A stretch of DNA of 14,906 nucleotides. It comes from Acidobacteriota bacterium. Lineage in GTDB: Bacteria; Acidobacteriota; Vicinamibacteria; Vicinamibacterales; 2-12-FULL-66-21. Position numbers and translations under genes: made by a program. Shown here piece after piece: positions 1 to 7,454 of the stretch (the first letter of the stretch is position 1; every line of letters starts with the position of its first letter). The notes below the pieces were generated by a model that was given only the letters and a program-made list of their open reading frames with translations, was not told where the DNA came from and searched no databases. The DNA is taken from assembly GCA_013817065.1 (NCBI GenBank), contig JACDDJ010000029.1, forward strand, positions 1-14,906, given 5' to 3'.

Positions 1-410
1 ACCAGTACGCCAAGCGCCGGCTGCGCCAGATCGATTCGCGGCTGCGCTTCCTCTCCAAACGGATCGACTCAGCCGAAGTCGTGGATCCGGCTGCGCCGCG
101 GCCGAAAGCCGCAGCGACCCGCGTCTTCTTCGGCGCGACGGTCACTTACAACAACGCTGCCGGTCACGAACACGTCGTCCACATCGTCGGCATCGACGAA
201 GTGGACCTCGATCGCCGCTGCATCAGCTGGCGATCGCCGCTCGCGAACGCGTTGCTGAAGTCGAGCGTCGGCGACCGCGTCGTCCTGCGCGCGCCCAAGA
301 GGACCGAACACCTCGAGATCGTGGACGTCGAATACGCACCCATCCCAATGGAGCCGTTTCGCGAACCCCCCGGGTCCGAAGCGGCGCAGAAGAAGTCCCC
401 CGACCTTTAG
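1..410 (+). CDS. greB: GreB-type transcription elongation factor, C-terminal part
   Basis: Partial gene: the reading frame is open from base 3 to the TAG at 408-410 and its start lies left of the window, leaving about 135 residues of a family that is usually about 160-170. The first visible residues (YAKRRLRQID...RLRFLSKRI) match the second helix of the N-terminal coiled coil that enters the RNA polymerase secondary channel. After a short linker comes the C-terminal FKBP-like domain, with the family pattern VFFGATVTY, HIVGIDEVDL, ISWRSPLANALL and VGDRVVLRAP. Gre factors stimulate cleavage of the backtracked RNA 3' end by RNA polymerase. The basic KRRLR segment and the SPLANALL phrase favour GreB over GreA. 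The acidic tip loop of the coiled coil, needed for cleavage activity, is outside the window, so activity cannot be judged. The tail after the domain (about 20 residues, proline- and lysine-rich) is longer than usual. Confidence 0.9.
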   Translation, partial: QYAKRRLRQIDSRLRFLSKRIDSAEVVDPAAPRPKAAATRVFFGATVTYNNAAGHEHVVHIVGIDEVDLDRRCISWRSPLANALLKSSVGDRVVLRAPKRTEHLEIVDVEYAPIPMEPFREPPGSEAAQKKSPDL

Positions 411-447
411 AGCGATTCGCCAGGAGCCCGAAGTCGGAGTCCAGGTC

Positions 448-492
448 CACCGGATGAACACGCCATGCTCCTGGATGACAAGGATCAACACC
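448..492 (-). repeat. possible degenerate copy of the 9-nt-period repeat
   Basis: Bases 472-492 match the reverse complement of 9430-9450 (right arm of the repeat element at 9310-9460) at 17 of 21 positions by eye. A further related unit, CACCGGATGAACACG, lies at 448-462. The segment sits directly before the start codon of the CPXCG gene and contains its likely ribosome-binding site (AAGGA at 480-484). It may be a decayed insertion of the same element in opposite orientation, but the match is short and could be chance. Confidence 0.3.
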
Positions 493-493
493 A

Positions 494-676
494 ATGGACG
501 AGTTTGTAGTCACCTGTCCTTACTGCGGCGAACAGATCGAGATCTCGATCGAAGAGGATGTAGGTGGCAGCTTCATCCAGGACTGCGAGGTCTGCTGCAA
601 CCCGTGGCTGGTGCGGGTGACGCGGTCGGCGGACGGCGCTGACGTCGACATCACCCGTGCCGACGGCTCGGAGTAG
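494..676 (+). CDS. CPXCG motif-containing cysteine-rich small protein
   Basis: A complete 60-residue protein. It opens with a CPYCG knuckle (C9, C12) and has a second CEVCC knuckle around residues 34-38, so it is a two-knuckle zinc-ribbon-like fold with the spacing of the small CPXCG cysteine-rich family. The residues between are acidic (EISIEEDVGG), as is usual there. The last 20 residues form a short valine/aspartate-rich tail. Role unknown; a zinc-binding structural or nucleic-acid-associated protein is the common guess. The start is supported by AAGGA at 480-484, nine bases before the ATG. It lies 83 nt after greB on the same strand and may be cotranscribed with it. Confidence 0.85.
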   Translation: MDEFVVTCPYCGEQIEISIEEDVGGSFIQDCEVCCNPWLVRVTRSADGADVDITRADGSE

Positions 677-711
677 GAACCTGGGCCCGGGTCGCGATGC
701 GCGTAGCCTCG

Positions 712-905
712 CTACTTCGGGACGCGCTTCTCGAGCTCGGGCAACCAGTTGAGCATCACATCGATGCGAGTTGGGCGCGTGTCTGGTTCCGCGCGGATGA
801 ACAAAAACTTCTGCCCATCGGCCGAGACGTCGAAGTCTCGGAAGTACGCCGGCTCGATGCCGGATACGTCGAGCAGCTTCCGTCGCGCGCCGAGCACCAG
901 CGGGT
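712..905 (-). pseudogene. C-terminal relic of a TolB/WD40-like beta-propeller protein (serine/threonine kinase-linked type)
   Basis: On the minus strand about 60 codons ending in TAG at 712-714 read like the last propeller blade of the long TolB-like proteins, often fused to serine/threonine kinases, that are abundant in Acidobacteriota: FRDFDVSADGQKFLFIRAE, then PTRIDVMLNWLPELEKRVPK. The family tail is typically of the form DVSPDGQRFL...VVLNWFEELKRLVP. Upstream of about position 905 the same frame loses all resemblance and no kinase, transmembrane or other propeller blade is visible in any frame before the start of the divergent caspase gene. The rest of the gene has therefore been deleted or replaced and this fragment is not expected to be functional. 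The family assignment rests on recognition of the motif, not on a search. Confidence 0.65.
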
Positions 906-1067
906 TCTTCGCGCACGTCCGGCGCAGACCGGTGGTGTTCTCGTGGACGCCGCTCAGTGCCGAGCCTTGTGCTCTACCTGACTGGACTCTTTGAACCGGT
1001 CCGAAGTGTGGGCCGACGCGAGCAATAGCCGAACCATACCGCCCTGCGGTCGCCGCGGACCGTGCGC

Positions 1068-1073
1068 TATAAT
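1068..1073 (+). promoter_or_regulatory. -10 promoter element of the caspase-CHAT-hydrolase operon
   Basis: A perfect TATAAT hexamer 20 nt upstream of the caspase ATG, in an otherwise GC-rich stretch. At the normal 16-18 nt spacing only a poor -35 is seen (TGCGGT at 1045-1050). Transcription would begin near 1080, giving a leader of about 14 nt that still contains the ribosome-binding site GGAG (1085-1088). No clear operator palindrome overlaps the box. Confidence 0.6.
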
Positions 1074-1093
1074 TCGCGCCACTCGGAGACTCG

Positions 1094-1939
1094 ATGACCA
1101 AACGTGCATTGCTGATTGGTATCAACAAGTACCTGATCCCCGGCGCCGATCTCAGGGGATGCGTGAATGACGTCACTGATCTGAGCGCCGCTCTGACCGA
1201 GTTCAGCGGTTTCAAGAAGCGCGACCTCGCTGTGCTCACCGATAAGGCGGCGACCCGGAAGGCGATCGTGGCCGGCATCCAGACGCTCGTCAAGGCGTCG
1301 AAGAAGGGGGACGTCGCGCTGCTGCACTACTCGGGGCACGGCTCCAACGTTCCCGATGACGAGAGTCGGCGCGACGAAGCCGATGGACGCGACGAGATCC
1401 TCTGCCCCTCCGATCTGAACTGGGATGATCCGCTGCGCGACGACTGGCTGCGCGACACCCTGGATGGTGTTGCGGCCGGCGTTCACCTCGCGGTAATCAT
1501 GGACTGCTGCCACTCCGGGACCAACACCCGGGCGCTCGAGCCGCCCGACGCACCGGTGAAGCCGCGCTACCTGCCGAGCCCGTGGGGGATTGCCGGCGCG
1601 GAGTCAGGCCGCGGCATACCGAAGGACGTCGCCTCTGAGCTGCGCCGGTCGACGCGCGCCGCCCGCCGCGCCAGAGACATCGTCGAGGCCGACATCCCGG
1701 AGGTCCTGATTACCGGGTGCCGCGATACGCAGACGTCGGCCGACGCGTTCATCGAGGGACGATTCAACGGCGCGCTGACCTTCGGGCTGATCCAGGCGAT
1801 CCGCGCCAGCCAGGGGCGGCTCACCTATCGCGAGCTGCACCAGCGTGCGTCCGCCGTACTGAAGAAGCGGAAATTCCAACAGGTCCCGCAGCTCGAGAGC
1901 CGCCGCGCCCAGTTTGACCTCCCGGTGTTCTCCGTCTGA
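1094..1939 (+). CDS. caspase family protein (peptidase C14, metacaspase-like)
   Basis: A 281-residue cysteine protease of the caspase/metacaspase fold and the first gene of a three-gene operon. The first strand reads ALLIGINKY; the catalytic histidine is H82 in HYSGHGS and the catalytic cysteine is C139 in the MDCCHSG motif. After the histidine, an acidic loop (ESRRDEADGRDEILCPSD) carries the DG-DE signature of metacaspases, which cleave after Arg or Lys rather than Asp; basic P1 specificity is therefore expected. The p10-like part follows (EVLITGCRDTQTSAD, GRFNGALTFGLIQAI). There is no signal peptide, membrane segment or extra N- or C-terminal domain, so it is a bare cytoplasmic protease. 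The start has GGAG five bases upstream, and the TATAAT box lies 20 nt upstream. It ends 5 nt before the CHAT gene, which points to translational coupling. Likely role: executioner or activating protease for the next two products (inference from context). Confidence 0.9.
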   Translation: MTKRALLIGINKYLIPGADLRGCVNDVTDLSAALTEFSGFKKRDLAVLTDKAATRKAIVAGIQTLVKASKKGDVALLHYSGHGSNVPDDESRRDEADGRDEILCPSDLNWDDPLRDDWLRDTLDGVAAGVHLAVIMDCCHSGTNTRALEPPDAPVKPRYLPSPWGIAGAESGRGIPKDVASELRRSTRAARRARDIVEADIPEVLITGCRDTQTSADAFIEGRFNGALTFGLIQAIRASQGRLTYRELHQRASAVLKKRKFQQVPQLESRRAQFDLPVFSV

Positions 1940-1944
1940 AACGG

Positions 1945-4752
1945 ATGGATGCGAACGGGACATTCCGGATTTCGGTCATCAATGGCGACCTGACCTTCGA
2001 GCGTGACGCACTGCTGCTCGGCCATTACCACGCCACGAGGTTGACCGGCACCGAGAAGATCATGGACCGCCTCCTCGGTGGCGCGATGGAACAGTCGCTC
2101 GATATGGGCATCTATCCGGTCGCGATCGGCTCTCACCAGATCTTCATCAACACGCATCCGAATACGGAGCGCGGCATCTTCGTCCCCCATCCGAAGGCGG
2201 TCATCATCGCTGGCCTTGGTGAGGAAGGGAAGTTGAGAGCGGCGGACCTGGTGCAGAGCGTTCGCCAGGCGGTCATTGCGTGGTCGCAGCGACTGGCGGA
2301 GGGCGGTGGAAAAGGCAGCCGCGCGGCGCCAACAACTTTCGAACTGTCGTCAACTCTGCTCGGGAGCGGAGGCACTGGCGTGTCGCCCGGTGAAGCGGCA
2401 CGGTTGATCGCGGAAGGGGTCTACCGGGCCAACGTCCGGATGGCCGAAGAGGACGAAGAGCGCGGCTCGTCGCAGACCCGGTCGCCGCGCGTGGCGCACC
2501 TGCGTTTCATCGAGTTGTATCTGGACCGCGCCACCGAGGCCTGGCGTTCGCTCCGTTTGCAGGAAGCCGCGCGGCCCGGCCGCTACGTGGTGGAGGAGGT
2601 GGTCGAAGAGGGGACCGGCGCGCTGCAGCGTCCCCTCGACCTCGGTTACCGCGGCGCCGAGTTCGATTTCATCTCGGTTGCGGCGACGACCGATGCCGGC
2701 GGCCTGCCGGTGCTTTCCTACACGCTCGATACGAGACGCGCCCGGAGCGAGGTTCGCGCGCGACGGGCGCAGAGCCTGTTGATCAAGGAACTGGTCGCCA
2801 CTGCGTCCAACGATCAGAACCGTGACGAGCAGATCGGCCGCACACTGTTCGATCTCCTCATCCCGATCGAGCTCGAGGCCTATCTCGCGGGTAGTGGCGA
2901 GATGCAGATCGAGCTCGATCCGCAAACCGCAGCGATCCCGTGGGAACTGCTCGATACGACCCGCGCGGCCGACGAGGATCTTCCCTGGGCGCTCCGCGTC
3001 AACCTGCTGCGCAAGCTGCGAATCTCCACCTTCCGCGAGCGCGTCGTCGATGCCGGCGCGGACGCGAGCGCGCTGGTGATCGGCGAGCCGCAGGCGCCTG
3101 CTGCATTCCCGCGACTGTACGGTGCGCGTGCTGAAGCGGAAGCTGTTATTGCTCGTCTGGCCGGCACCGGTGGGCTGAGTCCGGATGCCGTTCTCGGCCT
3201 GATCAGTGAGGAGGCGAGCGAACCCGGTCCCGGTGCGCGCGACCTCGTCAACGCGCTGTTCGATCGCCCGTGGCGAATCGTCCATATCGCCGGTCACGGT
3301 GTGCCCCGGGTCGGCGGCCAGGCCGGAGGCGTGGTGCTCTCGAACGGCGCTTTTCTCGGCCCTGCTGAGATCGCAAGTATGCGGACCGTCCCCGAGCTGG
3401 TCTTTCTGAACTGCTGTCACGTCGGCGCCGCCGCCGCCGGCGAGCTGCTCAACACCTACGATCGTGCCGCGTTTGCCTCCGGTGTGGCGGGGGAGCTCAT
3501 CTCGATTGGCGTCCGCTGTGTCATCGCGGCGGGCTGGGCTGTCGATGACGACGGGGCGAAAGTGTTCGCTGACACGTTCTATGCCTCACTGGTGCGCGGC
3601 AACCGCTTCATCACCGCGCTTGGTGAGGCACGCAGGGCTGCCTACCGCCATGCTCCGGACCAGAATACGTGGGCGGCCTATCAGTGCTACGGCGATCCCG
3701 ACTGGATTTTCCGGCAGCTTCCCTCCGATCCGAACCGCGTACCGACACGTGTGCAGGACGACTTCTCCGGCGTCGCATCTGCCACGTCGCTGACGCTGGC
3801 ACTGCAGCGTGTCTTCACCGAGGTCCGCTTCCAGGGTGCCGACCCCGCGCTCAAACTCGAAAGCCTCCGGCAACTCGAGACACGCTACGCGAAGCGCTGG
3901 GGCATGCAGGGCGACGTGGCCGAATTCTTCGGCGACGCGTTCGCCGAGACCGGCGACATCGAGGCGGCATTCCGCTGGTACGAAGCGTCAATCGCTGCGC
4001 CGGATGCCAGCGCCTCGATGAGGGCGGCGGAGCGACTGTCGTCCCTCCGCATCCGTCACGCATGGACGATTGTCGATGCGGCGGCCAGGACTCGACACGG
4101 CACACGGAAAGGCGAGCGGTCTCTCGAGGCCGCGATCGCACGTGCCGACGTTCTGCTGAACGACGCGCTGACGCTGCTCGAGAAACTCGTTGCGGTTGAA
4201 CGGACGGTGACGAGGAGCGCCCTCCTCGGCTCTGCTCACAAGCACCGGGCGCTCGTGGATGATGCCGCCGGGCGTCGAGCACAGGGACGTCGTGACCTTA
4301 CACAGATGAAGGCCAGGTACAGCGAAGCGCTGGAACTCGCGGCGAAGTCCGGAGTCGACCCGGTCTCGCATCTGGAGAACTTGCTTCTCGCTGACGTAGC
4401 GCTCAATGCCGGCACCAACGGGTGGACGCTGGACGCGAAGAGTGCAGCGGTCGTGGAGCGATCCCGACGAAAGAGTGACCCCAGCTTTACCAGCGTGGTT
4501 GGCGCCACGGAGCTGGCGCAGTATCGTGCACTTGGGAGGCGACGGCTCGCCGCCAACCTTCACAAGCTGGAGAAGGGTTATGCCGACCTGCACCGACAGG
4601 TGGGTAGCCTGAGACTCTGGAGGCCGGTCTACGACAGGGCCTGCCTGGTGCTGTCGAATTACGGGGGCCGCGTCGCCGACCAGGAAGAAAAGGCCGCAGC
4701 GCAGGCGCTGCTCGCGCTGTTGCGGGATTACGCGCATCCACCGGCGAAGTGA
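1945..4752 (+). CDS. CHAT domain protein with M17-N/macro-like N-terminus and helical C-terminus
   Basis: A 935-residue protein. Residues about 8-118 resemble the N-terminal domain of leucyl aminopeptidases (macro-like fold): INGDLTFERDALLLGHY, LTGTEKIMDRLLGG, then VIIAGLGEEGKLRAADLVQS. Residues about 120-285 are a less recognisable region. Residues about 285-600 are a CHAT protease domain: the usual IPWELLD entry at 331-337, catalytic histidine H451 in IVHIAGHG, catalytic cysteine C491 in VFLNCCHVG, and the closing YGDPDWIF. Residues about 610-935 are helical and TPR-like (AFAETGDIEAAFRWYEASI). No Walker A or other NTPase motif is seen, so it is not a STAND ATPase. CHAT proteases are caspase relatives, known as effectors in, for example, type III-E CRISPR (TPR-CHAT). 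The ATG lies 5 nt after the caspase stop with only a weak ribosome-binding site, so reinitiation is likely. Probable role: regulator and protease partner of its neighbours; the macro-like domain could be the sensor (inference). Confidence 0.88.
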   Translation: MDANGTFRISVINGDLTFERDALLLGHYHATRLTGTEKIMDRLLGGAMEQSLDMGIYPVAIGSHQIFINTHPNTERGIFVPHPKAVIIAGLGEEGKLRAADLVQSVRQAVIAWSQRLAEGGGKGSRAAPTTFELSSTLLGSGGTGVSPGEAARLIAEGVYRANVRMAEEDEERGSSQTRSPRVAHLRFIELYLDRATEAWRSLRLQEAARPGRYVVEEVVEEGTGALQRPLDLGYRGAEFDFISVAATTDAGGLPVLSYTLDTRRARSEVRARRAQSLLIKELVATASNDQNRDEQIGRTLFDLLIPIELEAYLAGSGEMQIELDPQTAAIPWELLDTTRAADEDLPWALRVNLLRKLRISTFRERVVDAGADASALVIGEPQAPAAFPRLYGARAEAEAVIARLAGTGGLSPDAVLGLISEEASEPGPGARDLVNALFDRPWRIVHIAGHGVPRVGGQAGGVVLSNGAFLGPAEIASMRTVPELVFLNCCHVGAAAAGELLNTYDRAAFASGVAGELISIGVRCVIAAGWAVDDDGAKVFADTFYASLVRGNRFITALGEARRAAYRHAPDQNTWAAYQCYGDPDWIFRQLPSDPNRVPTRVQDDFSGVASATSLTLALQRVFTEVRFQGADPALKLESLRQLETRYAKRWGMQGDVAEFFGDAFAETGDIEAAFRWYEASIAAPDASASMRAAERLSSLRIRHAWTIVDAAARTRHGTRKGERSLEAAIARADVLLNDALTLLEKLVAVERTVTRSALLGSAHKHRALVDDAAGRRAQGRRDLTQMKARYSEALELAAKSGVDPVSHLENLLLADVALNAGTNGWTLDAKSAAVVERSRRKSDPSFTSVVGATELAQYRALGRRRLAANLHKLEKGYADLHRQVGSLRLWRPVYDRACLVLSNYGGRVADQEEKAAAQALLALLRDYAHPPAK

Positions 4753-4779
4753 TCCCTGCATCGTTGAGGAGAGACGTCC

Positions 4780-6039
4780 ATGCAGACAATTGCTGAATTC
4801 GATTTCTTTCCGCTGGTCTTCGACCGGGACGGCGCGCTGGAGTCGCAGGATGAATTCGAGACGTTTCTCGCACGTGCCGCCGGATGGCCGGCTTCGGATG
4901 CGATCTTCATCGCGCACGGCTTCCGGAATGACGTCGGTGAGGCAACCGCGCTCTACACCAGCTTCCTGAAGAACGTCAGGGCTCATCTCCATCGTCCTGA
5001 GTTCGGCGAGCTTGCGTCGCGCCGTTATGTTGTGGCGGGCGTCTACTGGCCGTCCAAGGCCTTCCGGGAGCGGTATGGCGATGATGCCGAGGGAACCCGC
5101 GGTCTGCAGAATCCAACCCTGGCGATGGCGGACGCGAAGCAGCAGCTGGAGGAGTTGAAGACCGGTGCCACGCCGGCCCAGCGCCGCGCGCTCGATAAGG
5201 CTGCGGCGTTACTACCGAAGCTCGAACGCGATCGTGACGCACAGGACAGATTTGTCGAGCTCGTTCTCTCCCTTCTGTCGCGATCGCGCCTGGACAAGAC
5301 GGAGGGGCTGCCGCAGATCAAGAAGCAACCAGGTTCGCAGCTGCTCGCGAAACTCGATGACGGGTCGGCGGATGGCACGCGGGGAGTCTTCGGCTCGGTC
5401 GCCGGCAAGGTCGGCCAGTTCCTGAACATGACGACGTGGTACGTGATGAAGGATCGGTCCGGCACCGTGGGAGCGAAAGGCGTCGCGGACGCCGTTCGAA
5501 CGTTGCGCAAGACTGCACCGGACATCCGCGTCCACCTCGTTGGTCACAGCCTCGGCGGACGCCTGATGGCGGCGTGTGCCAGGTCGCTTGCCGTCCGGCC
5601 CAAGGTCCAGCCTGACTCGCTGACCCTGCTCGAAGCGGCGTTCTCGCATTACGGTTTCAGCGCCGACAACGGCCGCGGCACCGCCGGCTTCTTCAGAGAC
5701 GTCATCGACAAGAAGATCGTGAAGGGCCCGGTGGTCTCGACGTTCTCGAAGGAAGACACGGTTGTCGGCAAGGCTTACGCGATCTCGTCCCGTCTCGCGC
5801 GTGACAACAGCCGTGACATCGGCGATGCCGCTGATGAATTCGGCGGGATTGGACGCAATGGCGCGTTGAAGACCGACGAGGTCGCCAGCTGGCCGCTGCA
5901 CAAGGCAGGAACCACCTACGAGTACGCGATCGGGATGATCAACAACCTCGATGGCTCGGGCGGCATGATCAAGAACCACGGGGACGTTACCAACGCCGCC
6001 GTGACCTACGCTTTCACCGCGGCCCTCGCGCGAACCTGA
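4780..6039 (+). CDS. alpha/beta-fold serine hydrolase (lipase/esterase-like), third gene of the cassette
   Basis: A 419-residue protein with the alpha/beta-hydrolase layout: an oxyanion-hole strand IFIAHGF (43-48), then VVAGVYWPS (84-92), the nucleophile elbow HLVGHSLGGR with S257, a probable acid at D326 (STFSKEDTVVG) and a probable base at H400 (MIKNHGDV). A charged, helical insert of about 110 residues (105-215) separates the early strands from the nucleophile; it is rich in Lys and Arg and looks like a lid or linker. No signal peptide is visible, so it should act in the cytoplasm. The substrate cannot be told: ester, lipid or peptide are all possible. The ribosome-binding site is strong (GAGGAGAG at 4766-4773, six bases before ATG) and the gene is 27 nt behind the CHAT gene, so it is the last clear member of the operon. 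In this setting it is the most likely end effector or the protease target (inference). Confidence 0.85.
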   Translation: MQTIAEFDFFPLVFDRDGALESQDEFETFLARAAGWPASDAIFIAHGFRNDVGEATALYTSFLKNVRAHLHRPEFGELASRRYVVAGVYWPSKAFRERYGDDAEGTRGLQNPTLAMADAKQQLEELKTGATPAQRRALDKAAALLPKLERDRDAQDRFVELVLSLLSRSRLDKTEGLPQIKKQPGSQLLAKLDDGSADGTRGVFGSVAGKVGQFLNMTTWYVMKDRSGTVGAKGVADAVRTLRKTAPDIRVHLVGHSLGGRLMAACARSLAVRPKVQPDSLTLLEAAFSHYGFSADNGRGTAGFFRDVIDKKIVKGPVVSTFSKEDTVVGKAYAISSRLARDNSRDIGDAADEFGGIGRNGALKTDEVASWPLHKAGTTYEYAIGMINNLDGSGGMIKNHGDVTNAAVTYAFTAALART

Positions 6040-6046
6040 AGAGCAG

Positions 6047-7439
6047 GTGAGCATTCTCCTCACCGGCGCAACCGGCTACATCGGCGGTCTTCTGCTTCGC
6101 CGTCTCGAGGCCGACGGCCGGATCGTCCGGTGCCTCGTGAGAGATCGCGCCAGGTTGACCGGCACGGCCGCATCCACAGAGGTGATCCAGGGCGATTGCC
6201 TGGACGAGCCGTCACTCGATCGTGCGTTCGCCGGGGTTCACTCCGCGTACTACCTTGTGCACTCGATGGGAAGTGGCGCCGATTTCGCCGAGCGCGACCG
6301 CCGCGCCGCCGACAACTTCGGTCGCGCCGCGGCGCGGGCCGGCGTCGGCCGCATCATCTATCTTGGCGGGCTGACCGACGACACGTCGGTCCTCTCGGCG
6401 CACCTCGAGAGCCGCGCCGAGACCGGGGAAGCGCTCCGCGCCAGCGGCGTGCCAGTGATCGAGTTCCGTGCCTCGGTCGTCATCGGCGACGGCAGCCTGT
6501 CATTCCAGATGATCCAGGCGCTGGTCGAGGCTGCCCGTAATGATCTGTCCGCGGTGGGTTTCGACGCTGACCCAGCCGATTGCGATCACCGACGTCCTCG
6601 ACTACCTCCACCAGGCGCTCGAGGTGAGGGTGGAAGGCAGCATCACCTTTGAAATCGGCGGACCAGACGTCGTGTCGTACGGCGAGATGATGCGGGCGTA
6701 TGCGCGGCTGCGTGGGCTGCGCCGCTTGCTGATACCGGTCCCCCTGCTGACGCCTCATCTCTCCGGTCTGTGGCTCGCGCTTGTCACGCCGGCCCAGGCG
6801 AGAATTGGGCGCGCCCTGGTCGAGGGGCTGAAGAACTCCACGGTTGTTCATTCAAACACGGCGCGAGCCGCGTTCCGGATCGACCCGGTCCGACTCGACG
6901 TCGCTTTGCAGCGCGCCATCGACGAGGGAGAACCGCGCCGCCTTCGCGTCGATGCGCGGACGATGGCCGCCAGCGTGCCGGCCGAACGGGCATTCGTTCC
7001 GATCCGCCGAATCGGCGGGACCACGGGGTGGTACTTCGGTCAGTTCCTCTGGGAAGTACGGGGCCGGCTGGACACCTCGATCGGCGGCGTCGGCCTGCGC
7101 CGCGGACGGCGGGATCCCGATCGGTGCGAGCGCGGAGATACCATCGACTGCTGGACGGTGGAACGCCTGGTGCCGGAGCGCCTGCTGCGGCTCACCGCCG
7201 ACATGAAGATGCCCGGCCGCGGCTGGCTCGAGTTCGAGGTGACGCCCGTGGATGGCGGCCGGCGATCAACCATTCGGCAGACGGCGTCGTTCGATCCGCG
7301 CGGATTACTGGGCCGCGCCTACTGGCTCGCGTTGCTCCCGTTTCACGCGGTCATCTTCCGCGGCATGCTCCGGCGGATCGTCCGGATCGCGGAAACGGGC
7401 GGGCCGGACTCGGTCACCGTTGCGGACCTTCTGAACTAA
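6047..7439 (+). pseudogene. SDR-type NAD(P)-binding protein with DUF2867-like C-terminus, frameshifted
   Basis: Two frames together encode one protein of about 464 residues. The first part starts with GTG at 6047 and has the Rossmann motif LLTGATGYIGG (4-14), then YYLVHSMGSG and IYLGGL, and reads in frame to about residue 161 (codon 6527-6529); beyond it the frame is meaningless and stops at 6652. The next frame picks up exactly where expected: from 6531 it reads LPVMICPRWVSTLTQPIAI, followed by a DUF2867-like domain (TGWYFGQFLWEVRG, DCWTVERLVP, GRGWLEFEV), ending at TAA 7437-7439. Dropping one G at 6529-6530, or restoring two lost bases, gives a continuous reading. Such proteins are annotated as NAD-dependent epimerase/dehydratase-like; substrate unknown. 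It starts 7 nt after the hydrolase gene, so it would be cotranscribed with the cassette. Both halves look well conserved, so the break is either recent or a sequencing error. Confidence 0.8.
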
Positions 7440-7454
7440 CGCTGCTTCGCGGGC

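Noticed and set aside
420..474. Inverted repeat CCAGGAGC (420-427) / GCTCCTGG (467-474) as a terminator after greB
   Set aside because: Eight base pairs with a 39-nt loop and no T-run afterwards; more likely chance.
2350..3420. Open minus-strand frame of 356 codons inside the CHAT gene
   Set aside because: Antisense to the CHAT domain with its conserved motifs; composition is the Arg/Gly/Asp-rich shadow typical of GC-rich coding DNA.
4780..6039. The third cassette gene as a gasdermin or other pore-former
   Set aside because: The GHSLGG elbow, HGF oxyanion motif and late His identify an alpha/beta hydrolase; no membrane-inserting segment is seen.
5212..6063. Open minus-strand frame of 283 codons opposite the hydrolase
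   Set aside because: Antisense to the catalytic serine and histidine regions; no recognisable motif or ribosome-binding site.
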